DNA of 8,704 nucleotides. Origin: an uncultured Clostridia bacterium (GTDB lineage: Bacteria > Bacillota > Clostridia > Christensenellales > CAG-138). The stretch is from contig CALGGM010000093.1 of the NCBI GenBank assembly GCA_937915925.1, forward strand, positions 1 to 8,704, written 5' to 3'. Below the pieces are notes generated by a model, which searched no databases, had not been told where the DNA came from, and was given only the letters and a program-made list of their open reading frames with translations. Both the position numbers and the translations under genes were made by a program. Of the stretch, positions 1 to 8,201 are shown piece after piece; within the stretch, counting starts at the first letter, position 1, and each line of letters starts with the position of its first letter.

Positions 1-20
1 CCACCCTTATCAACAGCCTG

Positions 21-54
21 CTCAGCGTGTCAAAAGGTTTTTTGACACGCTGAG
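21..54. repeat. Perfect 15-bp inverted repeat (hairpin) beyond the 3' end of clpB
   Basis: Arms 21-35 and 40-54 are exact reverse complements (CTCAGCGTGTCAAAA and its complement) around a 4-nt GGTT loop. The hairpin lies 33 nt beyond the clpB stop codon. On the clpB strand no U-tract follows it, so it is not a textbook terminator for clpB, although it could still stop transcription or protect the mRNA 3' end. It overlaps the adjacent terminator hairpin by two bases. The palindrome is certain; its role is inferred. Confidence 0.8.
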
Positions 55-77
55 GGATCGTGAACCGATCCCTTTTT
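53..77 (+). terminator. Rho-independent terminator, + strand
   Basis: GGGATCG (54-60) pairs with CGATCCC (66-72) around a 5-nt loop, A53 can pair with T73, and TTTTT follows at 73-77. The U-tract lies on the + strand, so it would end transcription of a rightward gene lying left of the window and keep it from running antisense into clpB. On the minus strand the same stem is preceded by A's and has no U-tract. Confidence 0.65.
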
Positions 78-87
78 GCTGTTTCGA

Positions 88-2670
<2,583 letters not shown>

Positions 2671-2678
2671 ATGCGTCG

Positions 2679-2685
2679 CCTCCTT
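2679..2685 (-). promoter_or_regulatory. clpB ribosome binding site
   Basis: AAGGAGG on the minus strand with an 8-nt spacer to the ATG at 2670. It decides the start codon: the upstream in-frame TTG at 2706 has no comparable site and would place 12 extra residues before the conserved MNANRFTQKS N-terminus. Confidence 0.9.
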
Positions 2686-2715
2686 CTTCGGAACTGTAAC
2701 CTTCAAATGTCGGAT

Positions 2716-2742
2716 TTAGCACTCTCAACCTCCGAGTGCTAA
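2716..2742. promoter_or_regulatory. CIRCE operator (HrcA binding site) of clpB
   Basis: TTAGCACTC (2716-2724), a 9-nt spacer, then GAGTGCTAA (2734-2742): an exact match to the CIRCE consensus TTAGCACTC-N9-GAGTGCTAA. CIRCE is bound by the repressor HrcA, which GroESL keeps active and which is lost from DNA on heat shock. It lies just downstream of the clpB -10 box, at the expected transcription start and early leader, so bound HrcA should block initiation. The hrcA gene is not in this window. Confidence 0.96.
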
Positions 2743-2746
2743 ATAT

Positions 2747-2774
2747 ATCATAGCACAGTTTGCAGGGAAAGCAA
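2747..2774 (-). promoter_or_regulatory. clpB sigma-A-type promoter
   Basis: On the minus strand, TTGCTT (2774-2769) and TATGAT (2752-2747) are separated by 16 nt. The start of transcription would fall near 2740, inside CIRCE, giving a leader of about 70 nt before the clpB ATG. The boxes are fair matches to the housekeeping consensus; placement next to CIRCE strengthens the call. Confidence 0.65.
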
Positions 2775-2799
2775 GCCCCCGAGAGCGGAGTTTGCTTTC
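2767..2799. repeat. 8-bp inverted repeat between the divergent promoters
   Basis: GAAAGCAA (2767-2774) and TTGCTTTC (2792-2799) are exact reverse complements around a 17-nt GC-rich loop. The left arm contains the proposed clpB -35 box. It could be a regulatory dyad or a fortuitous palindrome; nothing decides between these. Confidence 0.35.
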
Positions 2800-2844
2800 G
2801 TGTCACAATTCTTTCAAATTGGTGTGAAAATGTGTCCTCCCGGC

Positions 2845-2874
2845 TTGCGTGCGGTATCGCACGTATGGTACACT
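2845..2874 (+). promoter_or_regulatory. Promoter of the LOR/AlkZ-related operon
   Basis: TTGCGT (2845-2850), 18-nt spacer, TACACT (2869-2874), with TGG directly before the -10 box making an extended -10 (TGnTACACT). Transcription would start near 2881, giving a leader of about 50 nt. The same TATGGTAnACTAT surroundings recur at the promoter at 4279-4307, supporting real promoter function. Confidence 0.6.
2848..2863. promoter_or_regulatory. Operator-like dyad inside the promoter spacer
   Basis: CGTGCG-GTAT-CGCACG is a perfect 6-bp inverted repeat overlapping the end of the -35 box and filling most of the spacer of the promoter at 2845-2874. A protein bound there would be expected to affect RNA polymerase directly. 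No known operator is recognised, so regulation is inferred from position and symmetry only. Confidence 0.4.
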
Positions 2875-2917
2875 ATACGAGGGCAATGCGGCAAACCAAC
2901 GCAAGTGCAAAGCATAA

Positions 2918-2925
2918 AAAGGAGG
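2918..2925 (+). promoter_or_regulatory. Ribosome binding site of the LOR gene
   Basis: AAAGGAGG ends 5 nt before the ATG at 2931. It fixes that ATG as the start although the reading frame stays open back to a TTG at 2760, which lies upstream of the promoter and so cannot be in the transcript. Confidence 0.9.
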
Positions 2926-2930
2926 TTCCT

Positions 2931-3539
2931 ATGGGCGTATTTTCGAAGTATCACCGCTTTCATGAGGCGGGCGAGGAGGCAAACGTCAACAACGTAGAAC
3001 GGTTCGGCGTACCGGCGCATTCGCTGTTCACGTCGAGCAAGGTCATTTCGCTGCATCATCGCATCGAGATCACGGACGCGTCCGAGCAGGTCGTGTACCG
3101 CGCGCAGTCGAAGGCGATCTCGCTGCACGACCGCACGGAGATCTTTGACGCGGCGGGCAACAGCATCGCGAAGATGTGGAAAAAGGTCTTTACCCTGCAC
3201 GAACGCCACTTTATCGAGATGGCGGACGGTACGTCGTTCCAGCTTTCCAACGAGCTTTGGCACCTTGTAAAGGACGTCACCAACATCGAAGGGCTCGGCT
3301 GGCAGCTCAGAGGCAACATCATGGCGCTGAACTTTGAGCTTTACGATTCCGACGGCAGCGTCATCGCGGTCATCGGGCAGAAAATGTTCTCGCTGCACGA
3401 CAAGTACTGCATCGACATCTATAAGCCGGAGCTCGAAAAGCCCGTCGTCGCGATCCTCATCACGCTGCAGCATATGATTCGCGACCGCGAGAACGCGAGG
3501 GCAGCTTCGTCGTCCTCTTCGTCGAGCTCGGGCAACTGA
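2931..3539 (+). CDS. LURP-one-related (LOR, DUF567) family protein
   Basis: The 202-residue protein reads as a small LOR/DUF567 protein, a family with a Tubby-like beta-barrel fold; its molecular role in bacteria is not established. A motif of form K-x-[IF]-[ST]-L-H-x-[RK] recurs four times: KVISLHHR (37-44), KAISLHDR (61-68), KVFTLHER (85-92) and KMFSLHDK (151-158). Each is followed by a strand-like stretch such as EITDA or EIFDA, matching the repetitive strand-turn-strand pattern of the barrel. Hydrophobic residues around 171-181 could form the central helix or strand seen in Tubby-like folds. The tail is a run of eight serines (193-200), probably disordered. There is no signal peptide or clear membrane segment. 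The start follows a strong ribosome binding site. It is the first gene of an operon, 4 nt from the AlkZ-related gene. The family call rests on pattern recall. Confidence 0.8.
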   Translation: MGVFSKYHRFHEAGEEANVNNVERFGVPAHSLFTSSKVISLHHRIEITDASEQVVYRAQSKAISLHDRTEIFDAAGNSIAKMWKKVFTLHERHFIEMADGTSFQLSNELWHLVKDVTNIEGLGWQLRGNIMALNFELYDSDGSVIAVIGQKMFSLHDKYCIDIYKPELEKPVVAILITLQHMIRDRENARAASSSSSSSSGN

Positions 3540-3543
3540 CGCC

Positions 3544-4218
3544 ATGATCCGCTCCATCGAGGACATGCAGCAGCTGATCCAAAGCTTCGGATTTCTGCCG
3601 TTTTTCGAAAACGAAATACCGGGATTCTCGCTTGAGGAAAACACGCCGCAGGAGCTTTGGTACAAGGGCTCGGTCGACGGGCGGGACGACTGGCCGGTCT
3701 GGGACTGGAAGGGTCCGGTCGCGAACAGCGGGACCTGCATGTACGGGAAGTTCTTTCAGAAGAAGGCGGGCTTTGTCAGCGCCGAGTGGATCCCGGATTT
3801 TCTGAACGCGCGAAGAGACGGCATGACCTTTTTGGAACGCTACGAGGAAGGTCAGATCTTCTATAAGGACAAGGCGGTCTATGAAGCGGTGCGAAGCTAC
3901 GGGTCGATCCTGACCCCGCATCTGAAGTACGAGTGCAACTACCGAAAGGGCGGCAACACGGGCTTCGAAACGGTGATCACGCGGCTGCAGATGCAGACCT
4001 ATCTCTGCATCGCGGACTTTGCGTACCGCGTCGACAAAACGGGCAAGGAATACGGCTGGGGCGTCGCGCTCTATACCACGCCGGAAACGCAGTTCGGCGA
4101 GGCGGTCGCGGCGTGTCCGCGCTCGCCCGAGGAATCCCGCGAGCGGATCTTGGAGCACCTTTCCGATCTCTTTCCGCACGCGAGCGAGAAGCAGCTTTTT
4201 CGCGTCATCGGGGCATAA
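3544..4218 (+). CDS. AlkZ-related protein (putative DNA glycosylase-like)
   Basis: The 224-residue protein resembles a conserved clostridial family annotated, as I recall, as AlkZ-related. AlkZ (the YcaQ/HTH_42 superfamily) is a winged-helix DNA glycosylase that unhooks alkylated bases and interstrand crosslinks; its catalytic motif is Q-x-Q. A QMQ triad is seen at 149-151 in the stretch VITRLQMQTYLCIADF, followed by aromatic-rich YGWGVALY (170-177). Other conserved-looking blocks are GFLPFFENEIPGFSLEE (16-32), a Trp-rich segment with WDWKGP (53-58), YGKFF (67-71), and CNYRKGGNTGFE (131-142). It is much shorter than true AlkZ (about 400 residues), so it would lack part of the tandem winged-helix architecture, and glycosylase activity is unproven. 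The start codon is 4 nt after the LOR stop with no strong ribosome binding site, suggesting translational coupling. A terminator follows 13 nt after the stop. Confidence 0.7.
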   Translation: MIRSIEDMQQLIQSFGFLPFFENEIPGFSLEENTPQELWYKGSVDGRDDWPVWDWKGPVANSGTCMYGKFFQKKAGFVSAEWIPDFLNARRDGMTFLERYEEGQIFYKDKAVYEAVRSYGSILTPHLKYECNYRKGGNTGFETVITRLQMQTYLCIADFAYRVDKTGKEYGWGVALYTTPETQFGEAVAACPRSPEESRERILEHLSDLFPHASEKQLFRVIGA

Positions 4219-4231
4219 CGAAAAACCGTCG

Positions 4232-4274
4232 GAGGATGTTAAGGAACGGCAATCCTTAACATCCTCGTTTTTTT
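4232..4274 (+). terminator. Rho-independent terminator of the LOR/AlkZ-related operon
   Basis: A perfect 14-bp stem, GAGGATGTTAAGGA (4232-4245) with its complement (4253-4266), closes a 7-nt loop and is followed by G and seven T's (4268-4274). It ends the upstream operon 13 nt after the stop codon and separates it from the next promoter, whose -35 box starts 5 bases beyond the T-tract. Confidence 0.95.
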
Positions 4275-4278
4275 ATGA

Positions 4279-4307
4279 TTGTCAATTTCCCGTTCCTATG
4301 GTATACT
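4279..4307 (+). promoter_or_regulatory. Promoter of the GNAT-fakA-degV operon
   Basis: TTGTCA (4279-4284), 17-nt spacer, TATACT (4302-4307), with TGG before the -10 box (extended -10). This is close to the sigma-A consensus with ideal spacing and follows a terminator directly. Transcription would start near 4314, a leader of about 40 nt. Its position also shows that in-frame start codons upstream of about 4314 cannot be used. Confidence 0.85.
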
Positions 4308-4353
4308 ATCGGTGGTTATCGACAAAAAAGGAGAATTTTTGAGGGGCTTGAGC

Positions 4354-5472
4354 ATGATTACGGTCAAAGAGGTTCGGTCAAAAAAGGAGCAGCGGGCGTT
4401 TGTGCGGTTTCCGCTGAAGCTCTATAAGGGGAACAAGTATTACGTGCCGATGCTGTACAGCGGCGAGTTTACGATCTTCGATCCCGAAGCGCCGTTCAAC
4501 AAGGTTTGCGATTCGATCTGCTTCCTCGCATATGACGGCGAGCGGGTCGTGGGGCGCATTCAGGGCATCATTCAGCGCGAGGCGAACGAAAAGTGGGATC
4601 AGAAGCGCGTCCGCTTCACGCGGTTCGACGCGATCGACGACGAGGCGGTTTCCGCGGCGCTGTTCGGCGCGGTCGAGGCGTGGGCAAAGCAGAAGGGGAT
4701 GGAGGAGTTCGTGGGTCCCTTGGGGTACTCCGATCTCGAACGCGAGGGACTTTTGATCGAGGGCTTCGATCAGGAGCAGACCTTTGAGGAGCAGTACAAC
4801 TATCCTTATTATCAGAAGCTGATCGAGGCATACGGCTTTGAAAAGGACGTCGATTGGCTCGAATACCGGCTGTATGCGCCGGAAAGTAGCGGCGACCGCA
4901 TGATCGCGCTGAGCCGGCGCATGCTCGACCGCTACGGGCTTCGCACCTATCAGGCAAAGACGATCAAGGAGCTGATCGACAGGCACATCAACGGGCTGTT
5001 CGAGGTCATCGAAAAGACCTACGCGCGGCTGTACGGCACGATGCCGCTGAACGACGAGATCATCCAAAGCTACGTCAGCGACTTCAAGATGATCGTGCGT
5101 CCCGAGGACGTCATGATGATCTACGACAAGAACGACCGCATGATCGGCTTTGCGCTGATGTTCCCGTCGATCTCGGAGGCGGTGCGCCGCTCGAACGGAC
5201 ACATCACGCCGGCGTTCCTTGCAAGATTTTTACGCGATAAGAAGAACCCGAAGGTCATCGACCTCGGGCTGATCGGCGTGCTGCCCGAATACGAAGCGCG
5301 CGGCATTCCCACGGTCATGATCGGCGAGCTCATCAACAGGCTTCGCAACGGCAGCCTCGACCATCTCGAAACGAACCTGATGCTCGAGAACAACCACAAC
5401 ATCCACAACCTGATGAAGCATTTCGACCGCAAGCAGAACAAGCGCAGGCGCTGCTTTAAGAAGACGATCTGA
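4354..5472 (+). CDS. GNAT-like N-acetyltransferase (YghO-like, two-part)
   Basis: The 372-residue protein resembles a family of large GNAT-fold proteins sometimes compared with E. coli YghO; substrate unknown. The N-terminal half has the signature FPLKLYKGNKYYVPMLY (19-35) and GPLGYSDLEREGLLIEGFD (121-139). The C-terminal half has MIGFALMFPSI (263-273) and GLIGVLPEYEARGIPTVMI (305-323), which fits GNAT strand 4 plus the acetyl-CoA pyrophosphate-binding loop (here EARGIP rather than the usual RxxGxG/A). It ends with a basic block HFDRKQNKRRRCFKK (356-370). ATG 4354 (MITVKEV) was chosen because GAGG lies at 4341-4344; an in-frame TTG at 4339, 5 nt after AAAAGGAG (4326-4333), is a real alternative adding 5 residues. 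It heads the operon with fakA starting 7 nt after its stop, which hints at a link to lipid metabolism; that link is inference. Confidence 0.8.
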   Translation: MITVKEVRSKKEQRAFVRFPLKLYKGNKYYVPMLYSGEFTIFDPEAPFNKVCDSICFLAYDGERVVGRIQGIIQREANEKWDQKRVRFTRFDAIDDEAVSAALFGAVEAWAKQKGMEEFVGPLGYSDLEREGLLIEGFDQEQTFEEQYNYPYYQKLIEAYGFEKDVDWLEYRLYAPESSGDRMIALSRRMLDRYGLRTYQAKTIKELIDRHINGLFEVIEKTYARLYGTMPLNDEIIQSYVSDFKMIVRPEDVMMIYDKNDRMIGFALMFPSISEAVRRSNGHITPAFLARFLRDKKNPKVIDLGLIGVLPEYEARGIPTVMIGELINRLRNGSLDHLETNLMLENNHNIHNLMKHFDRKQNKRRRCFKKTI

Positions 5473-5479
5473 GGACGAT

Positions 5480-7141
5480 ATGAATTACGCAGACTGTAAG
5501 CAAATCGACGGAACCGTCTTTGAAGCGCTGGTGCGAAACGGCGCAGGCAATTTACAACGGAATATTCGCGAGATCAACGACCTGAACGTCTTCCCGATCC
5601 CGGACGGCGATACGGGCGACAACATGTACCGCACGATCGCGGGCGGGCTTCGGGAAATGGAAAAGGAACCGGACGCCGCGATCGACAAAAAGGCGAAGGC
5701 GCTTTCGGCAGGCATGCTGCTTTCGGCAAGAGGCAACTCGGGCGTGATCCTGTCGCAGATGTTTTCGGGCATGTCGAACGGGCTTGAGGGGCTGAAGAGC
5801 GCCTCCGTCGGCGAGATCGCCCGCGCGTTTTCGGAGGGCGTTCGCCGTGCGTACGAAACGGTCGTGACCCCGGTCGAGGGGACGATTCTGACCGTCGCGC
5901 GCGAGGCGGCGGACGGCGTCGCGCCACTGTACGACGCTACGCTCGGCGAGTTTTCCGCGCGCTATCTCGATCGGATGAAGGAATCGCTTGCGAACACGCC
6001 GGAGCTTTTGGACGTGCTGAAGGAAGCGGGCGTGGTCGATTCCGGCGGCGCGGGACTGTACCGCATCGCGCAGGGCGCGTTCGACGCGATCCGCGGCGAG
6101 GCGATCGAAACGGTCGAGCCGCATGCCCCGGCGCAGGACAAGGGACCCGACCTGTCGCTGTTTACCGAGGACAGCGTGCTCGAGTTCGGCTACTGCACCG
6201 AGTTTTTGCTGCGGCTTACGCGGAGCAAGACCGACCTCGACGCGTTCGACATTCAGACGGTGATCGACTATCTCGAAACGATCGGCGATTCCATCGTCGC
6301 GCTGCGCAGCGGTTCGATCGTCAAGGTGCATGTGCATACCAAGACCCCGTCGAAGGCGATGGAGTTCTGCCAGCAGTTCGGCGAGTTTTTGACGGTCAAG
6401 ATCGAAAACATGACGCTGCAGCACACCGAGCACGAGAAAACCAGGATCGACGCGCTGCCCACAGTGAAGCGCGCCCGCACCAGGTACGCGTCCTGCGTGG
6501 TCGCAAGCGGCAGGGGCGTGATGGACGTGTTCACCGAAATGGGCGTCGACCGCATCATCGAGGGCGGGCAGGGGCATAACCCCGCGATCAACGATTTCAT
6601 CGAGGCGTTCGACGCGCTGAACGCGGATCACATCTTCGTTTTCCCGAACAATTCGAACATTCTGATGGCGGCGGAGCAGGCGGCAAAGCTGTATAAAGCG
6701 TCCGAGATCCACGTCGTGCCGTCGAAGAACCTTGGGCAGGCGTACGCCGCGCTCGCGATGCTCGATTACAGCTTCGACACCGCGGACGAGGTTTTAAGAA
6801 ACTTCGTCGAGAACATGGAATACGTCGAGACGGGGCTTGTCACCCGCGCAATCCGCGACGTCGATTATAAGGACCTTTTCGTGAAGAACAACGACTACAT
6901 CGGCTTCACGAATAAAAAGGTGCTGTCCGCGTCCGCGAACAAAACCGACGCGCTGCTCATGCTGTGCGAGAAGCTCGGCGTCGGCGAAAAGAGCATTGCG
7001 ACCGTGATCTTCGGCGAGAACGCGAGCGACGGAGACCGCGAGGCGGTGCGCAAAGCGTTTTCGGATCGGTATCCCGACAAGGAATACTACGAGATCGAAG
7101 GCGAACAGGAAGTTTACGATTTTATCATCATCTTGGAGTAA
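5480..7141 (+). CDS. fakA: Fatty acid kinase subunit FakA (DAK2/YloV family)
   Basis: FakA is the ATP-binding subunit of bacterial fatty acid kinase. It phosphorylates fatty acid carried by a DegV/FakB protein, and the acyl-phosphate feeds PlsX/PlsY phospholipid synthesis. The 553-residue protein has the family's usual length and three parts. The N-terminal DAK2/DhaL-like kinase domain (about 10-205) has the metal/ATP motif PDGDTGDN (41-48), RGNSG (84-88), PVEGTILTV (131-139) and DSGGAGLY (187-194). The middle domain carries GYCTEF with Cys239 and KVHVHT with His284 and His286, matching the Cys/His/His zinc site known from S. aureus FakA. The C-terminal domain has EGGQGHNPAINDF (361-373) and FPNNSNILMAAEQAA (388-402). 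The ATG follows GAGGA, which overlaps the upstream stop codon, indicating coupling to the GNAT gene. The ribosome binding site of the downstream DegV gene in turn overlaps this gene's stop codon. Confidence 0.93.
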   Translation: MNYADCKQIDGTVFEALVRNGAGNLQRNIREINDLNVFPIPDGDTGDNMYRTIAGGLREMEKEPDAAIDKKAKALSAGMLLSARGNSGVILSQMFSGMSNGLEGLKSASVGEIARAFSEGVRRAYETVVTPVEGTILTVAREAADGVAPLYDATLGEFSARYLDRMKESLANTPELLDVLKEAGVVDSGGAGLYRIAQGAFDAIRGEAIETVEPHAPAQDKGPDLSLFTEDSVLEFGYCTEFLLRLTRSKTDLDAFDIQTVIDYLETIGDSIVALRSGSIVKVHVHTKTPSKAMEFCQQFGEFLTVKIENMTLQHTEHEKTRIDALPTVKRARTRYASCVVASGRGVMDVFTEMGVDRIIEGGQGHNPAINDFIEAFDALNADHIFVFPNNSNILMAAEQAAKLYKASEIHVVPSKNLGQAYAALAMLDYSFDTADEVLRNFVENMEYVETGLVTRAIRDVDYKDLFVKNNDYIGFTNKKVLSASANKTDALLMLCEKLGVGEKSIATVIFGENASDGDREAVRKAFSDRYPDKEYYEIEGEQEVYDFIIILE

Positions 7142-7150
7142 GGAGACATT

Positions 7151-8050
7151 ATGAAACCGTTTGCAATCATTTCGGACTCAAGCTGCAACCTCACGAGCGC
7201 GCAGGTGAAGGAATACGGCATCGACGCGATCGTGCCGATGCACTTCTATCTTAACGAAACGGAATACGAAGCCAGCGGCGACTGGACGTCGATCGGCGCG
7301 AAGGAATACTATGACGCGATCCGCAACGGCGCAAAGGTGCGTTCGTCGCAGGCGTCCTCGCAGGCGTATGAGGAGACGTTCCGCAGATTCTTAGCCGAAG
7401 GGCGCGACATCCTCTCGCTGTCCTGCGCCCGCGCGCTGTCCGCATCCGTGCAGGAAAGCATCGCGGCAAAGGAGCGCCTTTTGAAGGAATTCCCCGACGC
7501 GAAGATCAAGTGCATCGACAGCAAAAACTGCATGTACTCGCTTGCGATGATGCTGATCGAGATCGCGAAAATGCGCGACGCCGGCAAGACGGTCGAAGAG
7601 GCGGAGGCGTGGTTCGAGGCGGAGCATCAGAACTTCAACGAGGTCGGCACGGTCGATAAACTGACGTACCTTCGCAACGCCGGACGCGTCAGCGCAAGCG
7701 CCGCGTTTTTCGGCGGCGTGTTCAGCGTGAAGCCGATCGTCGTGTACGACGAGGAAGGACATAACGTCGCGATCGAAAAGGTCCGCGGGCGGCAGGGCTC
7801 ACTGGATCGCGTGGCGGAGTACATTCAAAAGTACGCGAACGTCGAGAAAAACCGCAACATCTGCATCGCGCACGCGGACTGCGAGGAAGACGCAAAGGCG
7901 CTCGGCGAGAAGATCAGGGCGCTGTACCCCGAACGGGAGCTGCTGTTCCACTATGGCTTTGTCGAACCCGGCGTGGGCAGCGCGGTCGGTCCCGGCACGC
8001 TGATCCTCGGCTTCTACGGCGATTCCGCCATCCGACATCTGAACAAATAA
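7151..8050 (+). CDS. DegV family protein, probable fatty acid-binding FakB subunit
   Basis: DegV/FakB proteins bind one fatty acid in a buried tunnel and hand its carboxylate to FakA. The 299-residue length is slightly above the usual 280-290. Family hallmarks are IISDSSCNLT (6-15), the substrate loop RSSQAS (64-69, normally TSQPS-like), TVDKLTYLRNAGRVS (167-181) and GVFSVKPIV (189-197). Several sites depart from the usual pattern: the LSGT element appears as ALSASVQ (95-101); YLxxGGR has Ala177 for Gly; and the C-terminal GxHxGPG motif reads GSAVGPG (276-282), with Ala278 where a carboxylate-contacting His normally sits. It may therefore bind a different ligand or in a different way. AAGGAG overlaps the fakA stop and lies 5 nt before the ATG. 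It is the last gene of the operon, 4 nt before a terminator stem. Confidence 0.9.
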   Translation: MKPFAIISDSSCNLTSAQVKEYGIDAIVPMHFYLNETEYEASGDWTSIGAKEYYDAIRNGAKVRSSQASSQAYEETFRRFLAEGRDILSLSCARALSASVQESIAAKERLLKEFPDAKIKCIDSKNCMYSLAMMLIEIAKMRDAGKTVEEAEAWFEAEHQNFNEVGTVDKLTYLRNAGRVSASAAFFGGVFSVKPIVVYDEEGHNVAIEKVRGRQGSLDRVAEYIQKYANVEKNRNICIAHADCEEDAKALGEKIRALYPERELLFHYGFVEPGVGSAVGPGTLILGFYGDSAIRHLNK

Positions 8051-8054
8051 ACCG

Positions 8055-8090
8055 TCGCCCCTCCGCAAACGCGAAGGGGCGAATTGTTTT
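8055..8090 (+). terminator. Rho-independent terminator after the degV gene
   Basis: TCGCCCCT (8055-8062) pairs with AGGGGCGA (8075-8082); one mismatch inside, then CGC (8064-8066) pairs with GCG (8071-8073) around an AAAC loop. The downstream tract ATTGTTTT is an imperfect U-run, so termination may be incomplete. It starts 4 nt after the degV stop codon. Confidence 0.8.
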
Positions 8091-8133
8091 AAGAGCCTGC
8101 GTACTGTGACAAAATGATGCGCTTCGCGTGATG

Positions 8134-8148
8134 CGTGCCTCCGGCACG
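8134..8148. repeat. Small hairpin CGTGCC-TCC-GGCACG
   Basis: A perfect 6-bp stem with a 3-nt loop, set in a stretch (8115-8150) rich in GCG/CGC words. It is probably a remnant of an intergenic repeat module; there is no U-tract, so it is not a terminator. Confidence 0.5.
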
Positions 8149-8166
8149 TTGGTGACGGGAAAACGC

Positions 8167-8189
8167 GGGCGGATGCGATCCGCCCCTAC
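8167..8189. repeat. Palindromic repeat, GGGCGGAT hairpin followed by CTAC
   Basis: GGGCGGAT (8167-8174) pairs perfectly with ATCCGCCC (8178-8185) around GCG and is followed by CTAC. The plan (GGG-stem, short loop, stem-CCC, then CTAC) is the same as the hairpins at 8332-8357, 8506-8531 and 8680-8704, although the stem sequence differs. It is thus a solo member of the same hairpin family. Confidence 0.7.
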
Positions 8190-8201
8190 GAGGAATATTC
8201 G

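Noticed and set aside
2760..2930. N-terminal extension of the LOR protein from the TTG at 2760
   Set aside because: The extension would include the operon's own promoter; the strong ribosome binding site at 2918-2925 points to the ATG at 2931.
2881..2930. Riboswitch or attenuator in the LOR operon leader
   Set aside because: The leader is only about 50 nt and shows no stem-loop followed by a U-tract and no conserved riboswitch core.
2814..3740. 308-codon open frame on the minus strand opposite the LOR gene
   Set aside because: It spans the promoter, the whole LOR gene and part of the next gene in antisense; the composition is that of a shadow frame and no start signal is seen.
5552..6712. 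386-codon open frame on the minus strand opposite fakA
   Set aside because: fakA is conserved over its whole length on the + strand; the antisense frame is rich in Arg, His and Val from complemented GC-rich codons and matches nothing I recognise.
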